36,249 nt of DNA from Chitinophagaceae bacterium (GTDB lineage: Bacteria > Bacteroidota > Bacteroidia > Chitinophagales > Chitinophagaceae): NCBI GenBank assembly GCA_947379895.1, contig CANCPA010000022.1:1-36249 (forward strand), read 5' to 3'. The notes under the pieces are model-generated. The model was not told the origin of the DNA. It saw only the letters and a program-made list of their open reading frames with translations, and made no database searches. Positions 1-8,430 of this stretch are shown piece by piece. Each line of letters opens with the position of its first letter. The stretch's first letter is position 1. A program made the position numbers and the translations under genes.

Positions 1-822
1 ATCCCGTTGTACTTGCGTATTGCTAATGAGTTGTATTTAAAAAGACTAATTGTAGGTGGGTTTGATTGGGTGTATGAATTTAGTCGCAACTTCAGAAATG
101 AGGGGATGGATAGAACGCATAACCCTGAATTTACCGTTTTGGAATGGTACACCGCTTACAAGGATTATTTTTGGATGATGGAAACGACAGAGCAATTATT
201 TGAGCAAATCGCGATTGCTTTGCATGGCACAACTGAAGTGACTGTTGGTGAACAAACAATAAGCTTTAAGGCACCTTTCAAACGGATAAGCATTCATGAG
301 GCGATTCAAGAAAATACGGGGATTGATGTAAGTAATCTAGATGAGGAAGGACTTAGAGCTGTTTGCAAAAAATTGGATATTGGCGTGCCCACTAATATTG
401 GGAAGGGAAAATTGATTGACGAAATCTTTGGTGCTACGAGTGAACATAAATATATACAACCGACTTTTATCATCGATTATCCTGTTGAGATGAGTCCTTT
501 GACTAAAAAGCATCGTAGTAAGGAAGGATTAGTAGAAAGATTTGAATTGATGGTAAATGGTAAGGAAATTGCAAACGCTTACAGTGAATTGAACGACCCT
601 ATCGATCAGCGCAATCGCTTTGAAGAACAAGCAAAACTGATGGAACGTGGTGATGACGAAGCCATGTTTATTGATAACGACTTCCTTCGTGCACTTGAAT
701 ATGGAATGCCACCTACGAGTGGTATTGGAATAGGAATTGACAGACTTTGTATGCTAATGACTAATAGCCCTTCAATACAAGATGTGTTATTGTTTCCTCA
801 GATGAGACCGGAAAGAGTTTAG
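1..822 (+). CDS. lysS: Lysyl-tRNA synthetase, class II (3' part, start outside window)
   Basis: This is the C-terminal 273 codons of a class II lysyl-tRNA synthetase, which charges tRNA-Lys with lysine in the cytoplasm. The frame is already open at base 1, so the N-terminal anticodon-binding OB fold and motif 1 lie outside the window. An apparent start at base 7 is only an internal TTG. Visible landmarks are class II motif 2 ([15 protein letters not shown], near residue 32 of the visible part) with its ATP-binding arginine, the lysine-specific block around [12 protein letters not shown], and motif 3 (GIGIGIDRL), followed by the family's usual ending LLFPQMRPE. There is no frameshift. The gene is followed by about 290 bases of AT-rich sequence before galE, so the two are probably transcribed separately. 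Confidence 0.97.
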   Translation: MPLYLRIANELYLKRLIVGGFDWVYEFSRNFRNEGMDRTHNPEFTVLEWYTAYKDYFWMMETTEQLFEQIAIALHGTTEVTVGEQTISFKAPFKRISIHEAIQENTGIDVSNLDEEGLRAVCKKLDIGVPTNIGKGKLIDEIFGATSEHKYIQPTFIIDYPVEMSPLTKKHRSKEGLVERFELMVNGKEIANAYSELNDPIDQRNRFEEQAKLMERGDDEAMFIDNDFLRALEYGMPPTSGIGIGIDRLCMLMTNSPSIQDVLLFPQMRPERV

Positions 823-1114
823 TGGAAAGGTGTAAGGTATAAGGCGAAAGGTTTTTGGCAATTGAATTGGAGTAAGTGAAGAAATTAGAAATTACTAACT
901 CAGAGTTTTTAACTTAATGAATATGGAGAATTAAACTAATAATCATGATGGAATATAACGTTTATCACTTCATTTAAACAGGTCCAGAAAACTTGGTGTT
1001 CCTTGTTTTTTCCTTGTTTCCTTTGTGTTAAAGGCTGATGAAGAATCAAAAATTATTATTTGTAAATATTGGTTAAGGTATAATTCATTACTTTGCCCAC
1101 TTAATTAACTGAAA
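823..1114. other. Intergenic, degenerate phrase-like AT-rich sequence
   Basis: No gene was seen between lysS and galE. The first 120 bases contain loosely repeated words (gtgtaaggtataaggcgaaagg, attagaaattactaactc) of the kind scattered through other gaps of this window. The last part must hold the galE promoter. A TTACTTTG at about 1090 resembles the TAnnTTTG -7 box with one mismatch, with a TTGG about 17 bases upstream. Confidence 0.4.
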
Positions 1115-2140
1115 ATGGCAAAAATATTGGTAACAGGTGGATGTGGATACATTGGGTCACACACTATTGTTGATTTAATTGAAAATGGGTTTGAAGTAAT
1201 CTCTGTAGATGACAACTCACGTTCTTCTATAAAATCTTTAGATGGTATAGAAAAGATTACAGGTAAAAAAGTAAAGAACTATACTGTTGACTTGAAAGAA
1301 TTCGAAGCAACTAAAAATATCTTTGAAGAAAATAAGGATATTACAGGTATCATTCATTTTGCTGCTTATAAAGCTGTGGGAGAGTCAGTTGAAAAGCCGT
1401 TATTTTATTATGAGAATAATATGTTTTCTCTTATCAATTTGCTGAAATGTGTTGAAGAGTATAAGGTTCCTTACTTTGTATTTTCATCTTCTTGCACCGT
1501 TTATGGCAACCCTGACAGCATTCCTGTTACCGAAAAGACACCTACTAAAAAAGCCGAAAGTCCTTATGGTGCTACCAAACAAATGGGAGAAGTAATGATT
1601 CAGGACTTTTCGAAGGTAGCTGAAGCTAATAGCATCTTGTTACGCTATTTTAATCCTGTAGGAGCACATAAATCTGCTTTAATTGGAGAATTGCCAATAG
1701 GGAGGCCGATGAACCTTGTTCCTGCAATTACGCAGACTGCAATTGGAAAGTTGCCAAAGATGATGGTTTATGGAAGCGATTATCCTACTAGAGATGGAAG
1801 TTGTTTGAGAGATTATATTCACGTTTGTGATATTGCACATGCACATACACTAGCCTTACAATATTTGATTGACAAGAAAAATGAAACTAAGTGTGATATT
1901 TTCAATCTTGGTTCAGGCAATGGAATTACGGTTCTTGAAGCAATCAAGTCTTTTGAGAAGGTAAGTGGTGTTAAACTGAATTATGAAATCGGCCCTCGTC
2001 GTGGTGGTGATGTGGTAGCGATATATGCAAATAATGAATATGCAGTAAAAGGACTGAATTGGATATTGAAGAATAGTCTCGAAGATATGATGTCAACAGC
2101 TTGGGCTTGGGAATTGAAGTTGAAAGAGAATAGGTGGTAG
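1115..2140 (+). CDS. galE: UDP-glucose 4-epimerase
   Basis: GalE interconverts UDP-glucose and UDP-galactose with tightly bound NAD in the cytoplasm and supplies galactose donors for surface glycans. The 341 residues match the family's usual length. The Rossmann NAD-binding motif GGCGYIGSH is at residues 8-16. The catalytic set is FSSSCTVYG near residue 125 and YGATK at 151-155 (Tyr151, Lys155). The substrate-binding stretch RYFNPVGAH follows, and RDYIHVCDIA is the usual downstream block. The ATG at 1115 sits directly before the glycine-rich motif in an A-rich leader, so the start is secure. It converges on the EamA transporter gene, with a long inverted repeat in the gap. The related epimerases of the extended SDR family are possible, but the substrate motifs favour GalE. 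Confidence 0.93.
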   Translation: MAKILVTGGCGYIGSHTIVDLIENGFEVISVDDNSRSSIKSLDGIEKITGKKVKNYTVDLKEFEATKNIFEENKDITGIIHFAAYKAVGESVEKPLFYYENNMFSLINLLKCVEEYKVPYFVFSSSCTVYGNPDSIPVTEKTPTKKAESPYGATKQMGEVMIQDFSKVAEANSILLRYFNPVGAHKSALIGELPIGRPMNLVPAITQTAIGKLPKMMVYGSDYPTRDGSCLRDYIHVCDIAHAHTLALQYLIDKKNETKCDIFNLGSGNGITVLEAIKSFEKVSGVKLNYEIGPRRGGDVVAIYANNEYAVKGLNWILKNSLEDMMSTAWAWELKLKENRW

Positions 2141-2202
2141 GAATTAGGTTGCAGGCTTCAAGCTACTTGTTACAGGTAATTGAGTCAACTTAGTATTAAA
2201 CA

Positions 2203-2266
2203 TCAAGTAGGAAATAATAAAGGTTATTTTGAAATTATGAAATAACCTTTATTATTTCCTACTTGA
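2203..2266. repeat. Perfect 27-bp inverted repeat between convergent genes
   Basis: The left arm is 2203-2229 and the right arm 2240-2266. They are perfectly complementary over 27 bp around a 10-base loop. The arms begin with tcaagtaggaaataataaag. It lies between the 3' ends of galE (plus) and the transporter gene (minus), so a bidirectional terminator is the simplest role. It is far longer than a normal terminator stem and is not followed by a clean T tract. The flanks (caggcttcaagctacttgttacagg at 2153-2177 reading outward, and aaacctgaaacttgtaac at 2271-2288) are also loosely inverted copies of each other. Confidence 0.8.
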
Positions 2267-2301
2267 CTAGAAACCTGAAACTTGTAACTAGTCACTCAAG
2301 T

Positions 2302-3186
2302 TTACACCTTTTTGAAATGTATCACTCTCGCCATTTGTAATATCACGGAGAGTACTATTAAACCAAACCCAAAATAGAAACTGATACCTAATTCTTTGTT
2401 TTCTTTATATACTAAAAAGGCTAATATAATCCCGTAAACAGGTTCAAGATTGAGGGTTAGATTTTGTGTAAATGCAGACATGTGCCTTAGTGCCTGTAAC
2501 GATAAATCCATTGCTAAAACAGTACATACCCACGACATCAACAATAACCAACACCAATCTGTAAAACTAGGTACAAGATAGGTTGTTGGAAATAAATATA
2601 AATAGAAAGGCATAAATAATGTCAACACAAGGAATCCTCCAACAAGCTCATACAACATCAATGTTTTCGATTCAATTGCGGGTTGTGCATTTGTCAATAT
2701 TTGTTTATTGAAAATGCTAAATATCACGCTTAATAAAGTAGCAATAATTGCTATAATGATTCCCTTCTGGAAACGGGAATCAAAATGAAATATCAAGCAA
2801 ATTCCTGCGATTCCTAATAGACTAAGTAATATTTCTTGCAATTTAGGGGTACGTCTATGAAATAATGGTTCTAAAATGGCAGTAAATAACCCCGCAGAAG
2901 AAAGGCAAGTCAGACAAATAGATACGTTTGACACTTTAATACTACCATAAAAACAAACCCAATGCAAGGCAATAATTGCGCCTACCCCAAATAGCTTGAT
3001 TATTACCTTTGTTGGCAAAACTTTTAACTCTCCTTGTCTCCACAATAAAATAAATAACGTAATAATGGTTATCAAAAGCCGATACCAAACTAAGAGTCCT
3101 TCATTAAGCTGAATTAAACGGCCTAATACTCCTGTAAATCCCCATAAAAAAACAGCAGAATGGAGTTTTATTAGAGAAGAACGCAT
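2302..3186 (-). CDS. EamA/DMT-family transporter (10 TM), probable metabolite exporter
   Basis: This is an inner-membrane protein of the drug/metabolite transporter superfamily with two EamA repeats, 294 residues and about ten hydrophobic segments. The first repeat begins at once (HSAVFLWGFTGVLGRLI) and the second after residue 150 (IAIIATLLSVIFSIFNKQIL). The characteristic helix-9/10 region LNLEPVYGIILAFLVYKE, with its conserved Glu-Pro, lies near residue 245. A short basic C-terminus (ARVIHFKKV) follows the last helix. Members export amino acids, nucleosides or other metabolites, and the substrate cannot be told from the sequence. It stands alone on the minus strand, with about 130 bases separating its ATG from the next minus-strand gene upstream. 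Confidence 0.85.
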   Translation of the reverse strand: MRSSLIKLHSAVFLWGFTGVLGRLIQLNEGLLVWYRLLITIITLFILLWRQGELKVLPTKVIIKLFGVGAIIALHWVCFYGSIKVSNVSICLTCLSSAGLFTAILEPLFHRRTPKLQEILLSLLGIAGICLIFHFDSRFQKGIIIAIIATLLSVIFSIFNKQILTNAQPAIESKTLMLYELVGGFLVLTLFMPFYLYLFPTTYLVPSFTDWCWLLLMSWVCTVLAMDLSLQALRHMSAFTQNLTLNLEPVYGIILAFLVYKENKELGISFYFGFGLIVLSVILQMARVIHFKKV

Positions 3187-3315
3187 TAAAAGTTCCGAAT
3201 TATTAATGATAAGTTAAGAGTGTTGAATTGCAAGTAAACAAAAAAAAATTTCAGGAAAAAAATGGTAGTGAACTTAATACAAAAAGACATGTCCCTAATA
3301 ATTATTGCTCATTAG

Positions 3316-4062
3316 TTACTTATTTGCCTTTACTTTTTTACTATATTTTTTGGTTAGGCTTAAAAATTGAATCTTTAAGACTCCTAATATTCCTTCCTTA
3401 ACGATACCCTTACTCATTTTACTGATACCAATTTGTCGATCAATAAAGGTAATAGGAACTTCGGCCATCTTAAAACCAAGCTTCCAACATGCAAATTTCA
3501 TTTCTATCTGAAAGGCGTATCCTACAAAATGAATCGCATCTAAATTAATGGCGTCTAATACTTTTCTTGAATAGCACATGAAACCTGCAGTAGGGTCATT
3601 GATTGGCATCCAAGTAACAAACTTAGTAAAAAGGGCTCCTCCCCTCGAGTAAAAATGCCTATCAAACGGCCAATTCTCTATTTTACCTCCTTTTACATAC
3701 CGACTTCCAATTGCAACATCGGCTCCCCCAATTTCACAGGCATTAAATAAATTTTCTAAGTCTTTTGGATTATGAGAAAAGTCGGCATCCATTTCGAAAA
3801 TATAGTCATATCCATTTGCCAACCCCCATTTAAATCCATGTATATATGCAGTACCAAGTCCTAGCTTCCCCCTTCGTTCTTCTAAAAACAGCTTTCCTGC
3901 ATACTTTTCTGTTAATTGCTTTACAATAGTTGCGGTACCATCCGGCGAACCATCGTCTATTATTAAAACATGATAGCCCGCATTCAAGTCGAAAACTGCT
4001 GAAATAATCTGAGAAATATTCTCTTTCTCATTGTACGTGGGAATAATTACAATCTTATTCAA
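3316..4062 (-). CDS. Polyprenol monophosphomannose synthase-like GT2 glycosyltransferase (TTG start)
   Basis: This is a GT2 glycosyltransferase of the Dpm1 type, which moves mannose (or another hexose) from a nucleotide sugar to a polyprenyl phosphate at the inner face of the membrane. The fold starts at once with IVIIPTYNEKENI. The nucleotide-binding DDGSPDGT follows at residues 36-43, and the metal-binding DADFSHNP at 92-99. The FIDRQIGISKMS block near residue 207 is typical of the Dpm1 group. The 248 residues have no C-terminal membrane helices, as in single-domain Dpm1 enzymes. The start codon is TTG at 4062: the frame closes a few codons upstream and no ATG is available before the first beta strand. 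Donor sugar and lipid specificity are inferred only from the family. Confidence 0.85.
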   Translation of the reverse strand: MNKIVIIPTYNEKENISQIISAVFDLNAGYHVLIIDDGSPDGTATIVKQLTEKYAGKLFLEERRGKLGLGTAYIHGFKWGLANGYDYIFEMDADFSHNPKDLENLFNACEIGGADVAIGSRYVKGGKIENWPFDRHFYSRGGALFTKFVTWMPINDPTAGFMCYSRKVLDAINLDAIHFVGYAFQIEMKFACWKLGFKMAEVPITFIDRQIGISKMSKGIVKEGILGVLKIQFLSLTKKYSKKVKANK

Positions 4063-4151
4063 GTCTCTAAAGTATATTAATCAAAGAATGGCAACAACAC
4101 TATTGACAATTACAATTACTAAATTGTTGCAAACACATTCTTACAATATTG

Positions 4152-4922
4152 TTATCTTTTTAATATAGTTCTATTCAATATTTCTGTTAACTTTTGCTTT
4201 GTGTTTAAAGCAAAGTCACCTTTCATCATCCAATCATAATACTGAGGTTCCTCTTTAAGTACCTGTACAACAGGCTTTCCTTTGTGTTTTCCAAAATTAA
4301 ATATTTCAACACCCTTGTCGTCACGAACAAATCGGCGAGCAAAGTCAATAATATCATCTTCCCCTGTAAACTTTACAATACTCTCCAATGTATCCCCAAT
4401 ATTTGGATATCTTTCTATTTGTGCTTCTAAAACTTCCCAAGTTGCAGTTGCATCGGCTTCTGCGCCGTGTGCACCTTCAAGTGTCTTATTACAATAAAAC
4501 TTATAGGCAGCACTTAGCGTACGTTGCTCCATTTGATGAAAAATCTTCTGTACATCAACCAATTTTTTGCCATCGATTGTAAAATTAATTCCTGCCCTAG
4601 AAAACTCTTCAATTAACAAGGGTAAATCAAATCGATTACTATTATACCCACCCAAATCGCAACCATCAATAAATTGTTTTATTTCATTTGCAGCCTGTTT
4701 AAAAGTAGGTGCATCTTTTACCATTTCATCAGTAATACCATGAATATCACTCGAAGATTTAGGAATTGGAATAGTTGGGTTAATTAATTTTCGTTTGACT
4801 TGTCTTGTACCATCTATTAATACTTTAACAATTCCTATTTCCAAAATGCGGTCATTCGTAATATTTATTCCTGTAGTTTCTAAATCTATAAACGCAAGTG
4901 GACGAGTTAATTTTAATTTCAT
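4152..4922 (-). CDS. DEDD 3'-5' exonuclease with ExoX-like C-terminal domain
   Basis: This is a DnaQ-fold exonuclease of 256 residues. Exo I is FIDLETTGI (residues 12-20, with the metal-binding Asp and Glu). Exo II is GYNSNRFDLPLL (about 92-103). Exo III is HGAEADATATWEVL (about 153-166), with His and Asp giving the DEDDh form. From about residue 190 a second small domain reads FNFGKHKGKPV and ends in YYDWMMKGDF. This is the pattern of the C-terminal domain found on exonuclease X-like and DUF3820-like proteins. Such enzymes trim 3' ends in repair or replication, but the sequence gives no direct link to a polymerase. It is a single minus-strand gene with a long non-coding region upstream (4923-5777). 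Confidence 0.85.
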   Translation of the reverse strand: MKLKLTRPLAFIDLETTGINITNDRILEIGIVKVLIDGTRQVKRKLINPTIPIPKSSSDIHGITDEMVKDAPTFKQAANEIKQFIDGCDLGGYNSNRFDLPLLIEEFSRAGINFTIDGKKLVDVQKIFHQMEQRTLSAAYKFYCNKTLEGAHGAEADATATWEVLEAQIERYPNIGDTLESIVKFTGEDDIIDFARRFVRDDKGVEIFNFGKHKGKPVVQVLKEEPQYYDWMMKGDFALNTKQKLTEILNRTILKR

Positions 4923-5279
4923 GTCAGGTATTAATAAGCTTCAAAATATTATACGAGGGCGAAAGTAAGTATATCACAAAGAATTAATACTTTGTTTTGC
5001 TTAAATTACATTTAAAATTCATAATTGTGAATAACTAACACACATATTTATATTTAGTCACGTCGTAATTACTTCATATCAGAGGTACTTCTCAATTTAG
5101 CTTTTATATATTTTGCTATGAATTAAATTCTCCTAGTGGTTAAAAAAGAAAGTATATTTTGCTTACATCTATGGAATTATATCACACTATGATAGAATAC
5201 TTCGAAAATTAAATAAAACGATGCTTTCATTTAATAAGTGCTCTTATATTCCAATACTTCAGTTATTTATTCTCGAAAT

Positions 5280-5376
5280 CCTAGTACCAGTGTTGGCAGT
5301 CCTAGTACCAGTACTAGCAGTCCTAGTACCGGTGTTGGTTGTCCTAGTACTCGGACTGGCAGTCCTAGTACTTAGG
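5280..5376. repeat. 21-bp tandem array, 4.6 units (cctagtac-type)
   Basis: Units start at 5280, 5301, 5322, 5343 and 5364, an exact 21-base spacing. Each begins cctagtac and the full units share a loose form, with gt or ct near the middle and gcagt at the end in three of four. The last unit is truncated after cctagtacttagg. It is much more GC-rich than its surroundings. Unit 2 contains the inverted pair ctagta/tactag. No coding frame of useful length runs through it: a GTG-started frame would give only 46 codons of SPST-rich heptapeptides. Confidence 0.85.
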
Positions 5377-5710
5377 TTTTAAGTTCGAGTACAAGGATTA
5401 CGGTGATAAATGGTCATCACTATAAAAGAAAGAATCGAAAATTGAGTCCAATTGTATTTCCAATGATTTAGTTACTCTAAAATCATCATAGTAAAATATG
5501 GGATATCAAATCGAAGGCAATAATCATCCTTAAAAGTGTATTTAAATAATTCAAAAACGAGTATTCTCGTACCTTACTATGACGCCGCTTGAGACAAATT
5601 TCATTTTCTGAAGAATTCTAATCAATCAAAATTAGTTTCGGTTTAGGAGGTGTATCTTATATTTCGGCTCACATTAAGCAAATCAGTCAAAATAGTTTGT
5701 AAAACTTCTA

Positions 5711-5747
5711 AAATAAAAATGCAGTTGAATGTTCGCTATCAACTGCA
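5711..5747 (-). terminator. Rho-independent terminator of pfkA
   Basis: Read on the minus strand, a 9-bp perfect stem (tgcagttga / tcaactgca, arms 5739-5747 and 5720-5728) with a 10-base loop is followed by tttttattt (5711-5719). It lies about 30 bases after the pfkA stop codon, the expected place. Confidence 0.75.
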
Positions 5748-5777
5748 CTTTAATTGAAAATCGACAATTCTAACAAA

Positions 5778-6806
5778 CTATCTGAAAAAATAACTAGCAT
5801 TTTCATAAAACTCTGCATCTACTCGTTTTTGAATAGTAACTGCTTTTTCTAAATCCGCAGCAATAATACTTGTGCCCTGCAAGGCCACCATATTTCCATA
5901 AGCTTTATCAATAGCAAGTTCCGCAGCCTTCACGCCAAATTTAGTACCTAGTACTCGATCAAAAGCTGTAGGAGTACCACCACGAATCAAATGGCCTAAT
6001 ACCGTTGCACGGGTAATAATCCCTGTTTTTGCTTCAATCATTTTAGCAATTTTGGGACCTATTTCTTTCTTCTCAAGTCGCACATTACCAAAATCGTCAG
6101 TTTCGATATTCTCCTGATCCATACCAGAAAGTTCAAACCCCTCAGCAACAACGATAATACTATAATGTTTCTCACGCCATTGTCTATCAACAACCACTTC
6201 AATTACATCTTCTATACTCTTAGGAAATTCAGGTATCAATATCATGTGTGCACCTGCTGCCATTCCCGCCTGAATGGCAATCCATCCTGTATGACGGCCC
6301 ATTACCTCCACGACAAAGCATCGAGAATGTGATCGAGCAGTAGTATGCAAACGATCAATTGCATCCGCTGCAATATTAGTTGCTGTATCAAATCCAAAAG
6401 TATAATCTGTACATGAAAGATCGTTGTCAATCGTTTTAGGAACACCAATCATGTTCATTCCCATTTTCTGAAGCTTATTAGCAACTCCAAGGGTATCATC
6501 CCCACCAATTGCAATAATCCCCTCAAGACCAAGCTTATCAATAACAGCCCTGACTTTTTCAGGCCCTTTTTCAATTTTCATAATATTAGTTCTTGAGGAT
6601 CCTAGTATCGTACCTCCAAGCGTATGTATATCTTCTACTAAATCGAAAGTTAATTCACTTCCCTCTCCCGATAATGCACCTTGCCAACCTTTTTTAAAGC
6701 CAAAGACTTTGATGTCGTTCATCAGACACTTTTGAACAACACCACGAATTACTGCATTTAGACCGGGACAATCTCCTCCCCCAGTAAGAATTCCTATCTT
6801 TCTCAT
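5778..6806 (-). CDS. pfkA: 6-phosphofructokinase with PPi-type active-site residues
   Basis: This enzyme phosphorylates fructose 6-phosphate to fructose 1,6-bisphosphate in glycolysis. With the ATG at 6806 the protein has 342 residues and starts MRKIGILTGGGDCPGLN. A longer reading from a TTG at 6830 is rejected because that codon falls inside a promoter-like tagctttg. The catalytic motif PKTIDND covers residues 123-129 (Asp127). Two positions decide the phosphoryl donor in this family: residue 104, which is Asp here (GGDDT), and residue 124, which is Lys here. The E. coli ATP enzyme has Gly at both, while pyrophosphate-dependent enzymes carry Asp and Lys. No alignment gap is needed to compare the numbering. 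It may therefore be PPi-dependent and reversible. This is an inference from two residues and needs an assay. Confidence 0.93.
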   Translation of the reverse strand: MRKIGILTGGGDCPGLNAVIRGVVQKCLMNDIKVFGFKKGWQGALSGEGSELTFDLVEDIHTLGGTILGSSRTNIMKIEKGPEKVRAVIDKLGLEGIIAIGGDDTLGVANKLQKMGMNMIGVPKTIDNDLSCTDYTFGFDTATNIAADAIDRLHTTARSHSRCFVVEVMGRHTGWIAIQAGMAAGAHMILIPEFPKSIEDVIEVVVDRQWREKHYSIIVVAEGFELSGMDQENIETDDFGNVRLEKKEIGPKIAKMIEAKTGIITRATVLGHLIRGGTPTAFDRVLGTKFGVKAAELAIDKAYGNMVALQGTSIIAADLEKAVTIQKRVDAEFYENASYFFR

Positions 6807-7303
6807 TTTTAAAATGTTTAATTTTTTCAAAGCTAAATACTAAATTTCATGGAAAACGATTTCGCATTTTTAGATTTAAAAAAAAAGAATTTCTTCTCTT
6901 GAAAAAAAGTCAAATATTACAAAAAGTACGTTTCAGAAAAATCGATATTTCTAAATTGAGGTAACTAGGAAATGTAATTAGAATTAGTTGGCATTAAAAA
7001 TTGATGTTACTGTACAGATAGATACTTGTATCACTTTGTAAACAATAAGGATTAATGGTTTTTGATTTAAAACAAGATTACGCAATAGGACTATACTTGA
7101 ATTTACAACTACTTCAAACACAAGCTTTTAATTGAAATGTTTGACTTGAACGTAATGTATTACGTGTTCAGTCAAAAAACCTACTCAAAAACTTGTCTTT
7201 TTTGTATGTGTGAATTTCGTTGCAAGTCTATTGAGTAATCTGGGTTAAAAAGATGAGAATTAGCAATAGTTATCGAAAGTGAAACTAAATCTAAGTTGTA
7301 CAG
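6807..7303. other. Gap between recO and pfkA
   Basis: No gene was seen. Apart from the pfkA promoter region it contains an imperfect inverted repeat at 7140-7176 (tttgacttgaacgtaat facing attacgtgttcagtcaaa, with small bulges). It has no T tract on either side, so it is not a clear terminator and could be a binding site. Confidence 0.4.
6828..6835 (-). promoter_or_regulatory. Candidate Bacteroidota -7 box for pfkA
   Basis: On the minus strand the sequence tagctttg fits TAnnTTTG exactly and ends 21 bases before the ATG at 6806. The upstream -33 TTTG is not clear (gttttcc lies 15 bases away), so this is a half-matched promoter. It supports the shorter pfkA start. Confidence 0.4.
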
Positions 7304-8044
7304 CTACCCCAAAACCTCCTGAAGTACTGATAATGTTTTTAAAGTACCAAAATCTGTAATGTGCAAGGAAAGAAATTGACCATAAACTTCCAACAACTTC
7401 CTCCTAGTTATTCTATTTAGTTTAATATTTGACAAATCAGAATAAAATACAATTGAATTCAATTGGGAAGTATAATCAGCGAGTTCCGAGCTTAAATAGT
7501 GCATGTGTTCGGGTTGGTTTACTACAAAAAAACCTTCCCTTAAATCAAGATAAGGTGTGCCATTATTATAATTACCCTGAATTTGAAAACCAAGTTCAGT
7601 ACCAAGTCGTAACATGAAATATAATGGAAGATTAGCTGTTTCTGATAGGCTCCCCTTATCGAGTTGCTGTAAAGATTCCTCAATAAAATAAAATAATTCA
7701 GGGTTAGCTTCGGGTTGTTTGAGTGCATGATGCAAAACTTCTACCATATACATGGCAACGCAGTTTTTAACAACATCAAAAAGAATAGTTTGGTATGGGT
7801 ATGCCCAATTATACTCTTTTATAAACTGTAGATTTTTCTGTTCATTATGATAAACCGAGAGTTCAAGAATAGCAGCTGCTTGAAAATAAGCAGCCTTTCC
7901 ACTTGATTTTTTTGATTGTTGCCTTACCCCCTTCACAATATATGCTTGTACGCCAAAAAGCTCTGTATAAACAGTAGTAATTATCCCTGTCTCGCCATAT
8001 TTAACTGTTCTAAGAACAATTCCTTTAGTATTGTGCAATTGCAT
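7304..8044 (-). CDS. recO: DNA repair protein RecO
   Basis: RecO acts with RecR to load RecA on SSB-coated single-stranded DNA in the RecFOR gap-repair pathway. From the ATG at 8044 the product is 246 residues, a normal RecO length, and opens with the family's N-terminal OB-fold signature QLHNTKGIVLRTVKYGETGII. A reading that begins at a TTG ten codons upstream is possible but adds residues the family lacks. The basic loop GVRQQSKKSSGKAAYFQ (about 46-62) and the following ILELSVYHN strand fit the OB fold. The rest is helical, ending in SLHITDFGTLKTLSVLQEVL. Overall conservation is low, as is normal for RecO. It is divergent from the hybrid kinase gene. Confidence 0.88.
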   Translation of the reverse strand: MQLHNTKGIVLRTVKYGETGIITTVYTELFGVQAYIVKGVRQQSKKSSGKAAYFQAAAILELSVYHNEQKNLQFIKEYNWAYPYQTILFDVVKNCVAMYMVEVLHHALKQPEANPELFYFIEESLQQLDKGSLSETANLPLYFMLRLGTELGFQIQGNYNNGTPYLDLREGFFVVNQPEHMHYLSSELADYTSQLNSIVFYSDLSNIKLNRITRRKLLEVYGQFLSLHITDFGTLKTLSVLQEVLG

Positions 8045-8430
8045 TTTTGCTGAAAGTTTGCGTGAAGAAACCAAATTTTTGTCAATTTAGAAAATTAATA
8101 AAAATCACCATTTTTAAAATTCAAAAACAGATGAATGGACAGATAAAAAAGCTAATTCCCGTCCCTAATTTCGTAATAAATTCAGTTTAAAATGACTAAT
8201 TTTTAATAATATATAGGTATTGTAATAATAAAATTTTTTATTCATTTCAATTATACTCATATTTGAAGTTTCTTGAGGACTTTTTTATAACATTCATTTG
8301 ATGGTTTTAATGAAAGAAATGATTGATTTAATAGGTTTAAATACCCTAAACATTCATTTTTTCATCTTCAATTTAATGAATATAAACTAAAAAGTAAGTT
8401 CAGTGTTAAAGGAAATTATTAAATATAACC
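8045..8430. other. Divergent promoter region recO / hybrid kinase
   Basis: This is very AT-rich sequence with no gene. On the recO side aaaatttg (close to TAnnTTTG) occurs about 25 bases before the recO ATG. No convincing box was recognised for the kinase side. Confidence 0.35.

Larger units (their letters stand above)
4923..5777. other. 855-base gap upstream of the exonuclease gene
   Basis: No credible gene was found on either strand. It holds the 21-bp tandem array at 5280-5376, the pfkA terminator hairpin at 5711-5747, and otherwise AT-rich sequence with stops in every frame. The exonuclease promoter should lie close to 4930-5000, but no convincing TAnnTTTG was seen. Confidence 0.6.

Noticed and set aside
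6807-6830. Longer pfkA start at TTG 6830
   Set aside because: The TTG is part of the promoter-like tagctttg, the added residues are not in the family, and an ATG lies exactly at the conserved start.
8045-8074. RecO start at TTG 8074
   Set aside because: The ATG at 8044 fits the family start (QLHNTKGIVLR), and the added ten residues lack similarity.
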